DNA of 64,000 nucleotides from Zea mays (GCF_902167145.1 NC_050105.1:115027898-115091897); one strand, 5' to 3'; counted from the stretch's first letter, positions 12,969-24,337 are shown. Numbers and translations are program-made. Notes: a model not told the origin generated them from the letters alone.

Positions 12969-13740
12969 TGAAACATTGCACACATAGCTCATTTATATAC
13001 CTTTGATTTCTTATTCTTCTTGTGTCAAGGCTAAGACTAATGTGCTTCCATGAGTATCTCTGTGATTAGTCTCAGATTGAAAGGGAAATTGAGTATTCGA
13101 CAAAGGCAAGGCTTCCACTCCAACTCTGTCGGTATCATTTATCCTTTGCCCTCCTCATAAAACTTTCACTCATATCTTTTTTACCAAAAGGGGAGAAAAT
13201 AGGCCCAAAGGGGGAGAATTATAAGGCCTCTCAAGATTATTTGTTTTTGGCGATTAATGCCAAAGGGGGAGAATTAATAGGCCCAAAGCAAAAGGACGAC
13301 ACCACCACCCATTTTCAATTTTTCAAAAACATTTTCACAAAGGGGAAGAAATTATTTCAATTGCAAAAACCCTCTTGATAGCTAAGGGGAGAACTTCTTT
13401 AGGGGAGCCTTTATTTAGCCAAAAGCATTTGAAATAGAGGGAGATTTTTTTAAAATCTTGAAAATGCCTTTTGTAATCATATTTCTTATACCATTGGCTA
13501 CTTGCAAAAGAATTTGAAAAGACTTTTCTAAAAGATTTGCAAAAACAACCTTAAGTAGTGCAAATGTGGTCCAAAATGTTAAACTAGAAGAAAGCAATCA
13601 TATATACTTAAAATTACTTTCAGTTGGTTTAAATTCAAGTAACTCATGCACATCTGTCAAAATTGCAAACCAGTTACATTCCTACACTTTATATTTGCTT
13701 TGGTTTTGTGTTGGCATCAGTCACCAAAAAGGGGGGAGAT
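12969..13740 (+). other. 3' noncoding region of element B with repeated polypurine tracts
   Basis: No coding capacity. Polypurine motifs of the AAGGGGGAGA type recur at about 13188, 13208, 13263, 13340, 13385 and 13435, and the last one (13728-13740) abuts the 3' LTR and should be the plus-strand primer. Repeated polypurine tracts before the 3' LTR are a published feature of Sireviruses. Confidence 0.75.
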
Positions 13741-14928
13741 TGAACGGGAAATGAGCTTAATCATTTCCTATAATCGATTTTGGTGTTTGACGTCCATCAC
13801 AAACTACATGGACTAACTAGTTTGCATAGTTGTCATTTAAATCAGGTGCATAAAGTTCAACATAAACCAACAAAGAATATAAGTTGGAAACTCTACAAAT
13901 TTTAGAGCAAAGATAAGCATTGGTGCTGCCAGTGGCGCACCGGACACTGTCAGGTGCCCAGGCAGAGCACCTCACAAACTGGCTGCTCTCGGTTTTTTCG
14001 CGGAGCAGCTCCGCTATAATTCACCGTACTATTCGGTGTGCACCGGACATGTCCGATGAACCAACGAAGCAACGGTCAACTGCGCCCAACGGTCGACTAC
14101 GATGTCAGATGAACAATGAACAGTGCGCAAGTCAGAAGTCAGAGCAGCGAAGTCAGAACGCATCGGACTGTCTGGTGTGCCACCGGACTGTCCAGTGCCG
14201 CAAGAGGACAAAGACTTCAATGATCAACCACTCCAAACCCCAACGTTTTGCTGACGTGGCAGGCACTGGATAGTGAACAATGTCATGTCCGGTGCACCAC
14301 CGAACTGTCCGGTGTGCCCATCGACAACAACGGCTGGAATAGTGGTTGGGGCTATAAATACCCCCAACCATCACCATTCAAGCCATCCAAGTTTTCTGAA
14401 CTCCAAATTCAATACAAGAGCAAAAACATTCACTCGAACACACATCCAAAAGATCAAATCCTCTCCAAGCCTTAAAATGAACTCAATTGCCTAGTGACTT
14501 GAGAGAGGGTGTTTTGTGTTTCTTTTGTTGCTTGGATTGCTTTCTCCTTCCCATTCTAATTCTTATAAGTGTTTTATAAAGCTAGCAAGAGACACCTAAG
14601 TGTGTGGTGATGCTTGCGGGGTCTTAGTGACCCAAGTGATTAAGGAGAAGCACTCGACCGGTCTGTGTGACCGATTGAGAGAGAGAAATGGTTGGAATAG
14701 ACCCGGCCTTTGTGGCCTCCTCAACGGGGACTAGGTTCTTTGGAACCGAACATTGGTAAACAAATCACCGTGTTCATTTTTGTTTATTTCCACTTGATTT
14801 GTTTCCCCCTCTTTCCTCTCTCTAAAAGTTCCCTTGCTCATATTGATTTGAGTTTGCTCCCAAGATTATCCGCGTTGATTGAGCAACTCATAGCAAGGAG
14901 AACTATCTTCCGCACTCCGAATTTATTC
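13741..14928 (+). repeat. Truncated 3' LTR of element B
   Basis: Matches the 5' LTR from its first base but stops about 80 bp before the expected CTTTCA end. At about 14928 it jumps into 3' noncoding sequence of a different Sirevirus. TATAAATA is at 14353-14360. The right target-site copy is lost. Confidence 0.8.
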
Positions 14929-16567
14929 CTCCTTCAATTGGTATCTTTAAAGGTCAATTTTCAAATTGATATCCATTTCAAAAATCCTCTTGAAAGCTAA
15001 GAGGAGAATTTCATTCAGGGGGAGTTTTATTTAGTCAAAGGAAAAACATTCGAAACAGGGGGAGAAATTTCAAATCTTGAAAATGCATCTTGCAATCTTA
15101 CTCATATACCTTTGACTATTTGCAAAAGACTTTGAAAAGATTCTCCAAAAGAATTTGCAAAAACAAAACAAAGTGGTGCAAGTGTGGTCCAAAATGTTAA
15201 AGAAAAGCAATCCATTCATATTTAGTGAGATATTCAATTGGTTTAACTCCAAGTAACCTTTGCACATTCTAAATGCAAACTAGTTACATTTCTGCACTTA
15301 TTATTTGCTTTGGTTTGTGTTGGCATCAATCACCAAAAAGGGGGAGATTGAAAGAGAAATAGGGTTAACATTTTCCTATAATTAATTTTGGTGCTTGATC
15401 GTCAACACAAACACATGGACTAACTAGTTTGCCTAGAATTCATGTATTACAGGTGCATAAGGTTTAACTCAAACCAATACAATATTCAAGTTAGGGATCC
15501 AATTCAAAAGGAGCAAAAGAAACTTGAGTATGCTTTGGACTAGCGCACCGGACTGTGCAGTGTGCCACCGGACTGTGTCCGATGCACCAGGGTCGTACAG
15601 GTTCTAAGCAGCCACTCTCGAGAAAACACAGGCGCACTCCGCTATAACTCACCGGACTGTCTAGTGTGCCACCAAAGTTTCCAGTGAGCTAGCAGGCAAC
15701 GGCTATCTAGCGCGCAGCGGGCAACGCAGCACAGTGAAATGCAGAAGTCAGAGCAGCGAGTCAGAGGGGCACCAGATTGCCCGGTGCACCACCAGACAGT
15801 TCGGTGCCACTAGAAGACAAAGGCGCCAATGGTCAACTGCTCCAGAACCCTAACGGTTGGGTGACGTGGCAGCACACCGGACATGGCACAGTGTCTGTCC
15901 GGTGGCGCACCGAACTGTCCGGTGCGCCCATCGACAGCAGCCTCCCAACGACTACCTTGGTGGTTGAGGGCTATAAATACCCCCAACCACCACAACTTCA
16001 AGCATCCAAGTTTTCTGAAGATCACATTCAATACAAGAGCTCTAGCATTCACTCCAAGACACAATACAAAAGATCAAATCCTCTCCGAGTCCCAAATTCA
16101 CTCCAAACACTTAGTGGCTTGAGAGAGAGAGATTTTTGTGTTCATTTGAGTTCTTGTCACTTGGATTGGCTTTCTTCTTTTCTTTCTCTTATTCTCAAGT
16201 GCTTTGTAAGCAAGGCAAGAGACACCAAGTGTGTGGTGGTCCTTGCGGGGTCTTAGTGACCCGTGAGATTAAGGAAGAAGGCTCACTCGGTCTAAGTGAC
16301 CGTTTGAGAGAGGGAAAGGGTTGGAATATACCTGTTCTTCGTGACCTCCTCAACGGGGACTAGGTTCTTTGGAACCGAACCTCGGTAAAACAAATCACTG
16401 TGTTCACTCGCCTTATTTCTTGGTTGAATTGTTTTCCCTCTCTTTGCGACTTGAATTTAATTCTAACGCTAACCCCCGACCTTAGTGCATGTTTAAAGTT
16501 ATAAATTTCAGGTTTCACTTATTCAATTTCAGGTTTCACCTATTCACCCCCCTCTAGGCGACTTTCA
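14929..16567 (+). mobile_element. Element C: 3' noncoding end and 3' LTR of another Sirevirus
   Basis: 14929-15348 is Sirevirus 3' noncoding DNA with GGGGGAG tracts, ending in the polypurine tract AAAAAGGGGGAGAT. The LTR runs 15349-16567 (TGAAAG...CTTTCA, 1219 bp) with TATAAATA at 15972-15979 and palindromic CACCGGA/TCCGGTG motifs. It is closest to the LTR of E (22736-32950). No gag or pol remains, so it is the right end of a deleted element. Confidence 0.82.
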
Positions 16568-16716
16568 ACCTCCTCTCTAGGCAACTTTCAATTTCCAAAA
16601 GTATTGTCCCATTCTGCCTTGCGATAGCCAAAGACAGCTTGGCGGAGGCTGTCGGCTGCTACCCCAAACACCATGGAGCTTGTGGTCGATGAGTCGGGTC
16701 TTAGTGCATGTATTAA
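16568..16716. other. Short flank between C and the Harbinger element
   Basis: Starts with a second, imperfect copy of the LTR terminus (CTCTAGGCAACTTTCAAT, 16576-16593) and then unassigned sequence. The TAA at 16714-16716 is the left target-site copy of the Harbinger element. Confidence 0.5.
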
Positions 16717-17067
16717 GGGCATGTTTGGTAGGGCTCCAAATAGCTCCAGATTCAAAAAAACAGCTCCACTCCAATTTTTTAGCCAAACACTCCCAACTCC
16801 AAAAACTCCAGATCCAAAAAAACTTGAATCTAGCTCCCAACTCCACCAAATCCATGGAGTCCCTCAGGGGGTACTCCGCAAACACAGTTTTTGAAAGGAC
16901 TCGTGAAGTTGTGTGGAAATTACCCACCATTACCATCGTTTACATAGGATACCGCTTCGTTTTCTTTTTTCTCTCCCGATCGCATCTCCTGCCCGTCGCT
17001 CAAACGCAAACCGATCGCCTGCCCTAGTGCATACCTGATCGCGCAGCCGCCGCTGGAGAAGGACAGG

Positions 17068-18734
17068 ATGTCCCGACCGACGTCAAATCCATCTGCACGC
17101 GCAGGCGGGCAGCCAGCTGCCGCGGTCGGCCAGCCAGGCGCTGCCGCGGTTGGCGCACGCGCAGGCGGCCAGCCAGCTGCCGCGGTCGGCCAGCCAGGCG
17201 TTGCCGCGGTCGGCGCACGCGCAGGCGGCCAGCCAGCTGCCGCGGTCGGCCAGCCAGGTAGAATCTGCCTGTTTTACTACCAGCGAAAGCGTCTTTGTAC
17301 ATCCGACAGACTGACTTTGTTTCTTGCACCCAGTGCCAATGTGAGATGAAATAAGATTGCTGGTATCGCAACAGTTTCTATTCCTGCAGCTAGTGTGTCT
17401 GTTTCATAAAATTCCTGCAGCGATTTTGAGGAAATTTTTTTCATATAATGTATATAATTTGTTTCGTACTAATTAAAGTTGGCCATCTATCTGTTATATA
17501 GCCCCTCTATTCCAAATTATCGTCCTAAGTCCAACTTGTCTAATATAACTTGATCAAACTTAATAACATCTGCAGCGGCTGGCCAGCGCGCGACCGAGTC
17601 TGGACGTGCTGCATCGACCAAAAGGGCTAGAGATGATGATCAGGTATAATTTGTTGTCTAATTTGCAGTGTTTACAAACTTTATATCTAGATAATTATAT
17701 TGATCGGAATGATAATACATGCATAGGGGGATTATATTGAATGGAATGATCATCATACCACTGTTGTTTGCTCATTGTTTGCTGAACAAGTTAGAAAAGG
17801 AAATAGACCGAACACACACTTGAATAATGTGGGCTACAACAAGGTGATTACGAGTTTTTCCAATGTACCGGTATCATGTTGAAAAAAAGTCAGCTTAAGA
17901 ACAAATGGGACAAGTTGAAGAGTGATTTGACTGTTTGGAGAAAGTTGATGAGGAAACAAACTAGTCTCGGTTGGAATTGAGACAATGGAACTATCAACAT
18001 GGATGCCGAGTGGTGGAAAAAAATAAAAAATGTGAGCATCTAAAATTTCTTTTCATTCAACTTTTTTAATATAATAATGCAATTGCTTACTTGTTAGCCT
18101 AAATATGTAGGAGATACCTGGTGTTGGGAAATTTAAGAATAGGCCTCTCCAAAATGAAGATGATATGAAGGTGATGTTTGGGAGCATCATTAATGAAGAG
18201 ACAGATCATTGGAATCCTATGTCTTCCAACTCGATCATGCCACCTAGTGCAGATCAATCCCCTCACATTGATTTGGATAATGGTGAGGATAATGTTGAGG
18301 AGAATGGTGAGGAGAATGTTGAGGAGAATGGTGAGGAGAATGGTGAAGAGAATGGTGGTGAAGATATTGGTGGTGATATTTTTGAAGTCTCTCCTACACC
18401 TAGCAACAAACCTAAGACAAAGGCTACCATTATTCTTGACAAACCTAAGAAGAAATCAAAGACTAGCACTGGATTTGTTATCCAGGAACATATTTCAAAG
18501 ATATCAAAGAGTGCTGAGGCTTTTGTATCTTCTAGGCTAGGAGGGATCAGTATTGATGAAGTCATGGGGCATGTCATTGCATGTGGGGCTGCTCTTGGAA
18601 CTGATGAGCACTTCGTGGCAACTGAGTTGTTTGTGAAGAAAGAACAGAGGGAAATGTTTATGACTATGCCCACGCCTGAGTCTAGGTTCAATTGGCTAAA
18701 GAGAAAGTATGCCTTGATGTTAGGAAAAGATTAG
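17068..18734 (+). pseudogene. Myb/SANT-like protein gene of the Harbinger element (4 exons, broken)
   Basis: Harbinger elements encode a Myb-like partner thought to help DNA binding and nuclear import of the transposase. Proposed exons, each with GT...AG borders and matching phase: 17068-17257, 17576-17643, 17727-18031 and 18111-18734. Exon 1 is mostly a repeated Ala/Gly/Gln-rich segment. Exon 3 holds the Myb/SANT-like helices (KSQLKNKWDKLKSDLTVWRK, then AEWWKKIK). Exon 4 has an acidic Glu/Asn repeat (about 18280-18370), a basic stretch and a conserved tail ending in FNWLKRKYALMLGKD. A one-base shift near 17858 and a TGA at 17978-17980 in exon 3 break it. Exon borders are inferred from sequence only. 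Confidence 0.75.
17098..17257 (+). repeat. 60-bp tandem repeat inside exon 1 of the Myb-like gene
   Basis: Units start at 17098, 17158 and 17218 (exactly 60 bp apart; the third is partial). Each codes for 20 residues of the RAGGQPAAAVGQPG type. Because the length is a multiple of three, copy number can vary without changing the frame. Confidence 0.9.
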
Positions 18735-18745
18735 TCTAGTGTTAT

Positions 18746-18857
18746 TTATCTATTTGTGTGTCTTGTGGACAAGTTATCTATGTGTGTGTCTTGTGGACAA
18801 TTTATCTATGTGTGTGTCATGTGGACAATTTATCTATGTGTGTGTCATGTGGACAAT
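18746..18857 (+). repeat. 28-bp minisatellite between the two Harbinger genes
   Basis: Four units begin at 18746, 18774, 18802 and 18830 with TTATCTATGTGTGTGTC and differ by single bases. They lie in the presumed 5' part of the transposase gene, just before a likely splice acceptor at 18870-18871. Confidence 0.9.
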
Positions 18858-18871
18858 TTATTGGTTGATAG

Positions 18872-19914
18872 GTACGGGCTGAAAGAATCACTACACATGT
18901 CAACTATTGAGAGTCTAGGTATTCTGTTATTCATTTGTGGAGGGAATGAGTCCATCAGTAGAGTTGTTAATAGATTCAAGCACTCGGGTGAAACTATTAG
19001 TAGAAAATTTGAAGATGTTTTGTTCGCTTTGATGGACATGGCAAAGGATTTCATTAGACCAAAAGATCCAAATTTTCATATGATCCATAAGAAGATTGCA
19101 GATGACAAGCGAGCCTATCCATATTTCAAAGATTGCATTGGAGCACTTGATGGCACACATATCCGTGTCACACTTTCACCGGATGAGCAAGTGAGGTACA
19201 TTGGGAAGACAGGGATACCCACCCAAAATGTGTTAGCAGTTTGTGATTTCGACATGCGATTCACATGTGTCAATGGGCCAGCCGGGATCTATGCACGACA
19301 CAAGTGTGCTATACAATGCATTGAGTGTCGACAAGGACATATTTCCACATCCTCCACAAGGTAATTTACTTGCATTGACCATACAATTATGTTTTACGTA
19401 TCATTTGTAGTATAATTATTTTTTGCATCATTCGTAGGTAAATATTACGTTGTCGATGCGGGGTATCCTAATCGCCCCGGTTACCTAGCTCCGTACAAGG
19501 GTGAGAGGTATCATATGCCTGAGTGGCATAGAGGTATGGAACCTAAAACCCCGAAGGAAAAGTTCAATCGCAAACATTCATCTATTCGCAATGTGATTGA
19601 GAGATCCTTTGGGTTACTGAAAATGAAGTGGGAAATTCTATACCGGATTAAGAAATACCCCATGTGGAAGCAAAAAAATGATAGTTGTGGCTTGTATGGT
19701 CCTCCACAATTTCATTCGCGAGCATAACAGTGACGATGCCGACTTTGCTCGGTTTGATCGTGATCCTAATTTTATGCCTACAATCCCGAATCGGTATAAA
19801 CGATTTGCCGTTCCGGCAAACGCATCAGATACATCTACTATGGAAGTCGGGGAACATTGCATGGATACTTTTCGGGATGAACTTGCCACAACTCTTGCTC
19901 TTGGTTGGAACTAG
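18872..19914 (+). pseudogene. PIF/Harbinger DDE transposase (two frameshifts)
   Basis: Transposase that would cut and paste the element, of the HARBI1/PIF nuclease fold. Exon a is 18872-19360 and exon b 19438-19914, separated by a GT...AG intron. The helical N-terminal part (ESLGILLFICGGNESISRVVNRF) precedes the nuclease core. The three acidic residues can be placed in GALDGTHI (about 19149), VVDAGYPN (about 19454) and NVIERSFGLLK (about 19597), so the active site is conserved. A frame break near 19272 and an extra A in the run at 19672-19678 disrupt the frame; the tail ends at 19914. The 5' end is uncertain because upstream exons were not found. Confidence 0.85.
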
Positions 19915-20364
19915 TTTGTTATCAAAATATGTAATTTTATATTTCTAAGCTTTTGAACAATTCTTGTGACTTGTTTTGATGATCGAACTATTCTTCTAAG
20001 AGTTTGAACAATTATCATTTGATAGGATTTTTGTTTGATCAAATGCATGACTTGTTCGTTTCACTATTACAAAAAAACAACGCCATGCACCATCTAGCGT
20101 CCAGGCACGGCGCGACAAAAAGAAAAAAAAATAGCGACATGCAAGTCTCCAGGTGCGGAAAAAAAGACCAACGCATTCTGTTCCGGAGGGCAAAAGAGGG
20201 CAATCCATTCAAATTCCTTGTTTTTGAAGCTGGAGCTGTTATTCCTGCCAAACACATTTCTCAGCATCAAATTGAGAGTCCAGCTCCATGCGTGGAGCTG
20301 CTCTGTGGTGGAGCAGCAGCTCCAGAGTTGATTTGGTAGAGCTGGAGCCCTGCCAAACACGCCC

Positions 20365-20690
20365 TAAATCCCTTCGGAGCGTGTGGTAGCCAAAGAGTAC
20401 CTTTACTCCTGGGCCATGGAGCCCTTTCGGGACCCCTCTAAGCGAACCTAATGGGCCCATGTAAAGGTCTGAGATCCGCCCGCGGGGATCTAGACCTACG
20501 GTCAAGGTTGCTGATTATTCTGGGGCTTGTGGTGATCATAACCTAGCTTAGGGCATGAGCCTAGCTGGCTCATGACCACGCATGGTGAGCCCAACCCTGA
20601 GTTGGACTAGCCACCCAGTAGTCCCATGGCTATGGGTAGCCACAATGGTCTTGCTTTGACCTAGTAGGAGTGGGTACCCCATATTTAGGG
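20365..20690. repeat. Dispersed repeat, copy 2
   Basis: Related to 3937-4245 over about 300 bp in the same orientation. It directly follows the Harbinger element, so the transposon may have jumped into this repeat. Family unknown. Confidence 0.65.
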
Positions 20691-21106
20691 TACATACACT
20701 ATTGCTATAAGAAAGCCTGTGGCACTCAAATTCGATCTCTGGGTCACTTGAGAGGGGTTGAAAGCAACCCTTGTCCAAAGAGGACACCACAACATGGATG
20801 TAGGCAAGCATTTTAGGCTTGGCCGAACCACATGATAAAATCCTCTGTCTCTTGTGCATTTACTTTATTGAGATTTTATTGCTTCCTAAGTTCTCCAAAT
20901 TGACTTGTAAATTTTCTTTTTTTTCTAATTTATATATTGAAAGAGCAATCAAGTGAATAAAACTTTCTTTCATCTTCTCGCTCCAATTTGGTTTAATTTT
21001 GCGCTAACTCCTAATTTTAGACCAAGTTTGTGTTTGGAGTTGTGTTTTTTGCTGGATCACCTATTCACCCCCTCTAGGTGCTCTCAGTTCTAAATTTGGA
21101 TATTGG
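20691..21106 (+). repeat. Possible LTR end of an unidentified copia-like element
   Basis: Ends in CACCTATTCACCCCCTCTAGGTGCTCTCA, quoted here only as a block at about 21057-21087. It resembles the ...CCCCCTCTAGGCGACTTTCA terminus of the Sirevirus LTRs. No matching partner LTR or primer-binding site was found. Confidence 0.4.
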
Positions 21107-22587
21107 GTACACACATTGAGGATTGATATCCCGCAGTAGTAGTTATGGTACTACCTTGTGTATGACCAATATCTAAGAATTTGTGAGCATTGTGTTATAC
21201 AAACTATGATAAACACATAGATGATTTGGCATTTGAATTGATTAAGTACTTATGGCTTTTAATGGTAAAAGCAAATGGACTTAAATAAATATTTCATGAA
21301 GTGCAATAAATGGGTCGTTGAATAAAATCAGTGTACGTTGATTGTGTTTGTTGTATACAAACTGTTTGATTCAACAGAAAAGAAAGGATATTTTACACAA
21401 GTAAAACATCAGAGACACAATTATTGTTAAAGTCATTGATTTTTACAATAAAGTACATACTAACAAATAATTTCTATGAGAAGTTAGTACTAATTTACTT
21501 GAAAACCTAGAGGTTTTGTTGCGAATTTATGACTGGTTATGAAAATATAAAAGATAATTGTGATAGCAGACCAAATTTTAAGTCAATTTGCCTCAAAACC
21601 GGTTTGATATATGAATGTGCAACGGGGGGAGGGGGCGGATGGGCTAGGTGGCCAGCCCAACAGAGGCGAAGTGGGGGAGCATGGGCCTACTGGCTGGCCC
21701 ATAGGGTAGGGCTGTGCACGGCCTATATAAGAGCGACAGTTAGGGTTTCCAACCCTAATTGCACTACAGTTGCTTTCGCCCTACAACCACCGCATAGAAG
21801 TCAGTCGCCTCCTAATAACCGTCATTGCCGCATAGGAGACGTCTGTCGACTTGGGGGAGGAGGGCCCATCGCTGCCCAAGGGTACTGCGCCTAGAGCCGT
21901 CGTCGTGCCTAGGGACGCCATGAGACACCATGGACCCCCTGTCCCTCCCATTTCATAAGTCCGAGAGGACCCCCTCGTCAGGGAGAAGAAGGTGTCGCCT
22001 CCGCCATTGGCATTGAGGTCGCGAGCGCTCGGGAGACCGGCCTCGACGGTAGTGCTGCGTAAGGCGAGGGAGGCCAGCTCTGATGAAGCCAGTGTTGGCA
22101 TTGGGAGACCGACAACTCCGTCGACGAAGTATGGTGGAAGTCCACAGCGAGTAGCGTGAGTGTCGCCCTGGTTGATGAGGACGCTTACCCCAGAGCTTCA
22201 ACCACTACATCCTCGACTGGCCTTTCCTCCGCGAGGATGGGAGAGTGCTCGTAGAGGTGTGGAGTGCCGGTTCGCACCGCCATGGTGCCACCTAGGCGAG
22301 GAGTAGTGAAGACAAGGTCTTCTCCATCAACTCCGACAACCGTCACCAAGACATGGGGCTCCACAGTCCATACGTGATTCGAGCACTAGTATGTGTCATG
22401 CGCAGTCGGTGCCGAAGTCAGGGTTCCTGGCAGGGGATGGATGCGAGGGCCTAGACGCGAGGGCCTAAACGCTCAAAGACAGAGCACCACTACATTCGCA
22501 ACATCCATGAACGGTAGCGTGGCACCCAGTAGCCGCGGCGACGAACATGACGACGACGAACATGATGGCGATGAACATTGCGAGGGC
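21107..22587. other. Unassigned region, AT-rich then GC-rich with a TATA-like box
   Basis: 21107-21590 is AT-rich with nothing recognised. 21620-22587 is GC-rich; TATATAAG at 21724-21731 is followed by AGGGTTTCCAACCCTAA. Several open frames of 80-120 codons occur on both strands, but none shows a known motif. It ends abruptly at 22587, where Sirevirus 3' noncoding DNA begins. It could be an LTR of an unknown element or captured gene fragments. Confidence 0.4.
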
Positions 22588-22735
22588 CTAAAAGCAATCC
22601 ATTCATATTTAGTGAGATATTCAATTGGTTTAACTCCAAGTAACCTTTGCACATTCTAAATGCAAACTAGTTACATTTCTGCACTTATTATTTGCTTTGG
22701 TTTGTGTTGGCATCAATCACCAAAAAGGGGGAGAT
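22588..22735 (+). other. Sirevirus 3' noncoding end and polypurine tract before the E LTR
   Basis: Essentially identical by eye to 15203-15348 of element C and ends in AAAAAGGGGGAGAT immediately before the LTR. It would normally mark the 3' LTR side of an element. Confidence 0.85.
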
Positions 22736-23653
22736 TGAAAGGGAAATAGGGTTAACCTTTTCCTATAATTAATTTTGGTGGTTGATCGTTAATACAAACA
22801 CATGGACTAACTAGTTTGCCTAGAATTCATGTATTACAGGTGCATAAGTTCAACACAAACCAATAAAATATTCAAGTTAGGGATCCAATTCAAAAGGAGC
22901 AAAAGGAACTTGAGTGTGCTGTGGACTGGCGCATCGGACTGTCCGGTGTGCCACCGGACAGTGTCCGATGCATCAGGGCCGTACAGGTTCTAAGCAGCCA
23001 CTCTCGGGAAAACACAGGCACGCTCCGCTATAATTCACCGGACTGTATGGTGTGCCACCGGAGTGTCCGGTGAGCCAGTGGGCAACGGCTATCCAGCGCG
23101 CAGTGGTAGACTCTGACAACAGGAACAATGCAGCACAATGAAATGCAGAAGTCAGAGCAGCGAGTCAGAGGGGCACCGGATTGTCCGGTGCACCACCAGA
23201 CTATTCGGTGCCACTAGAAGACAAAGGCGCCAACGGTCAACTGCTCTAGAACCCTAACGATTGGGTGACGTGGCGGCGCACCGGACACTGCACAGTGCCT
23301 GTCCGGTGGCGCACTGGACTGTCCGGTGCGCCCATCGACAGCAGCCTCCCAACGACTACCTTGGTGGTTGAGGGCTATAAATACCCCCAACCACCACAAC
23401 TTCAAGCATCCATGTTTTCTGAATATCACATTCAATACAAGAGCTCTAGCATTCACTCCAAGACACAATACAAAAGATCAAATCCTCTCCGAGTCCCAAA
23501 TTCACTCCAAACACTTAGTGGCTTGAGAGAGAGATTTTTGTGTTCATTTGAGTTCTTGTCGCTTGGATTGGCTTTCTTCTTTTCTTTCTCTTATTCTCAA
23601 GTGATTTGTAAGCAAGGCAAGAGACACCAAGTGTGTGGTGGTCCTTGCAGAGT
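22736..23653 (+). repeat. LTR of element E, first part (interrupted by D)
   Basis: Starts TGAAAGGGAAATAGGG. TATAAATA is at 23376-23383, and palindromic CACCGGACTGTCCGGTG-type motifs lie at about 22930-23335. The remaining 292 bp are at 32659-32950, giving about 1210 bp, close to the 1219 bp of the C LTR. Confidence 0.88.
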
Positions 23654-24337
23654 TGTTGGGGGCCTTCATCTTTTGAAGGTCCTCAAAAACACGACTAACA
23701 TGTTTTCCAGTATAGTATACTGTCACAGGAAGCTTCGGCTTTAAGATGAAGGTGTACATGGTATGAAAAGCGTGATCTGGAAGAAGGATGAACCAACTCC
23801 GAAGCTGTGGCTGGAGAAGCTTCGGCTTAGCACAAGGATGGTGGTGGAGGATGAAACCGACCTAAAGGGGAAAAGACTGCTTAGTCCTCGACAGCTTGCC
23901 TTTTGGCTAATAGTAAATGTCAGGGACATGAATGTAATTTTGTTCGGGCTTCGTCCTATGCCTATAAATAGATGAATAGTGACACCGTATTGTTTACGCT
24001 GACTTGTAATCACTCACGCATCACTCCTGTTTTTTTACCTTCTATCAAGCCGAAGGTACAAATGTAATTAAAATATCGTTGGTGTTTATTCATGTTTATA
24101 TAATAAGAATATGAGTAGTCTAATGATTTGAATGATTATTCATATTCCCTTCGTGTTTCATATGTCTTTGTTTACATTCTTGCTTATTGAAATGATGAAG
24201 GTTCGTCCTTCGTGACCTTCGTCCGAAGATCATTATATCCTAAAGGAGATAATGATTCGAAGGACGAATGTCTTTAACCATTAACACTTGTGTTGCCTTG
24301 TTCTTGATTCATAGCATTTGAGAACAAGTGACCAACA
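23654..24337 (+). repeat. 5' LTR of element D
   Basis: 684 bp, TGTTGGGGGCC...CCAACA, with TATAAATA at 23963-23970. It differs from the 3' copy at about ten places in the first 290 bp by eye. Confidence 0.92.

Larger units (their letters stand above)
5950..14928 (+). mobile_element. Element B: Sirevirus-type Ty1/copia retrotransposon (Opie/Ji-like), decayed
   Basis: 5' LTR 5950-7227, a tRNA-Met-type primer-binding site, gag with zinc knuckle and long coiled coil, then protease, integrase, RT and RNase H (copia order), a polypurine-rich 3' noncoding part and a 3' LTR from 13741 that is cut short at about 14928. The coiled-coil gag extension and repeated GGGGGAGA tracts are typical of Sireviruses. 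The LTRs differ at roughly 18 of the first 210 bases by eye, so this is an old insertion. Confidence 0.9.
16717..20364 (+). mobile_element. Element H: PIF/Harbinger DNA transposon (3.65 kb)
   Basis: Inverted termini of about 22 bp: the left begins GGGCATGTTTGGTAGGGCTC and the right, reverse-complemented, begins GGGCGTGTTTGGCAGGGCTC (2 mismatches). The flanks are TAA on both sides (16714-16716 and 20365-20367), the 3-bp TWA duplication typical of PIF/Harbinger. Inside are the two genes expected of an autonomous member: a Myb/SANT-like DNA-binding protein and a DDE transposase, both on the plus strand and both intron-bearing. Each has frameshifts, so the copy is defective. Confidence 0.9.

Noticed and set aside
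17024..17371. Minus-strand frame with repeated RQRLAGRPRQLAGRLRV-type residues
   Set aside because: Shadow of the 60-bp repeat; the plus-strand reading has a splice donor and joins the Myb-like gene in phase.
21529..21894. 121-codon plus frame in the GC-rich block
   Set aside because: No motif, crosses the TATA-like site, and no support for expression.
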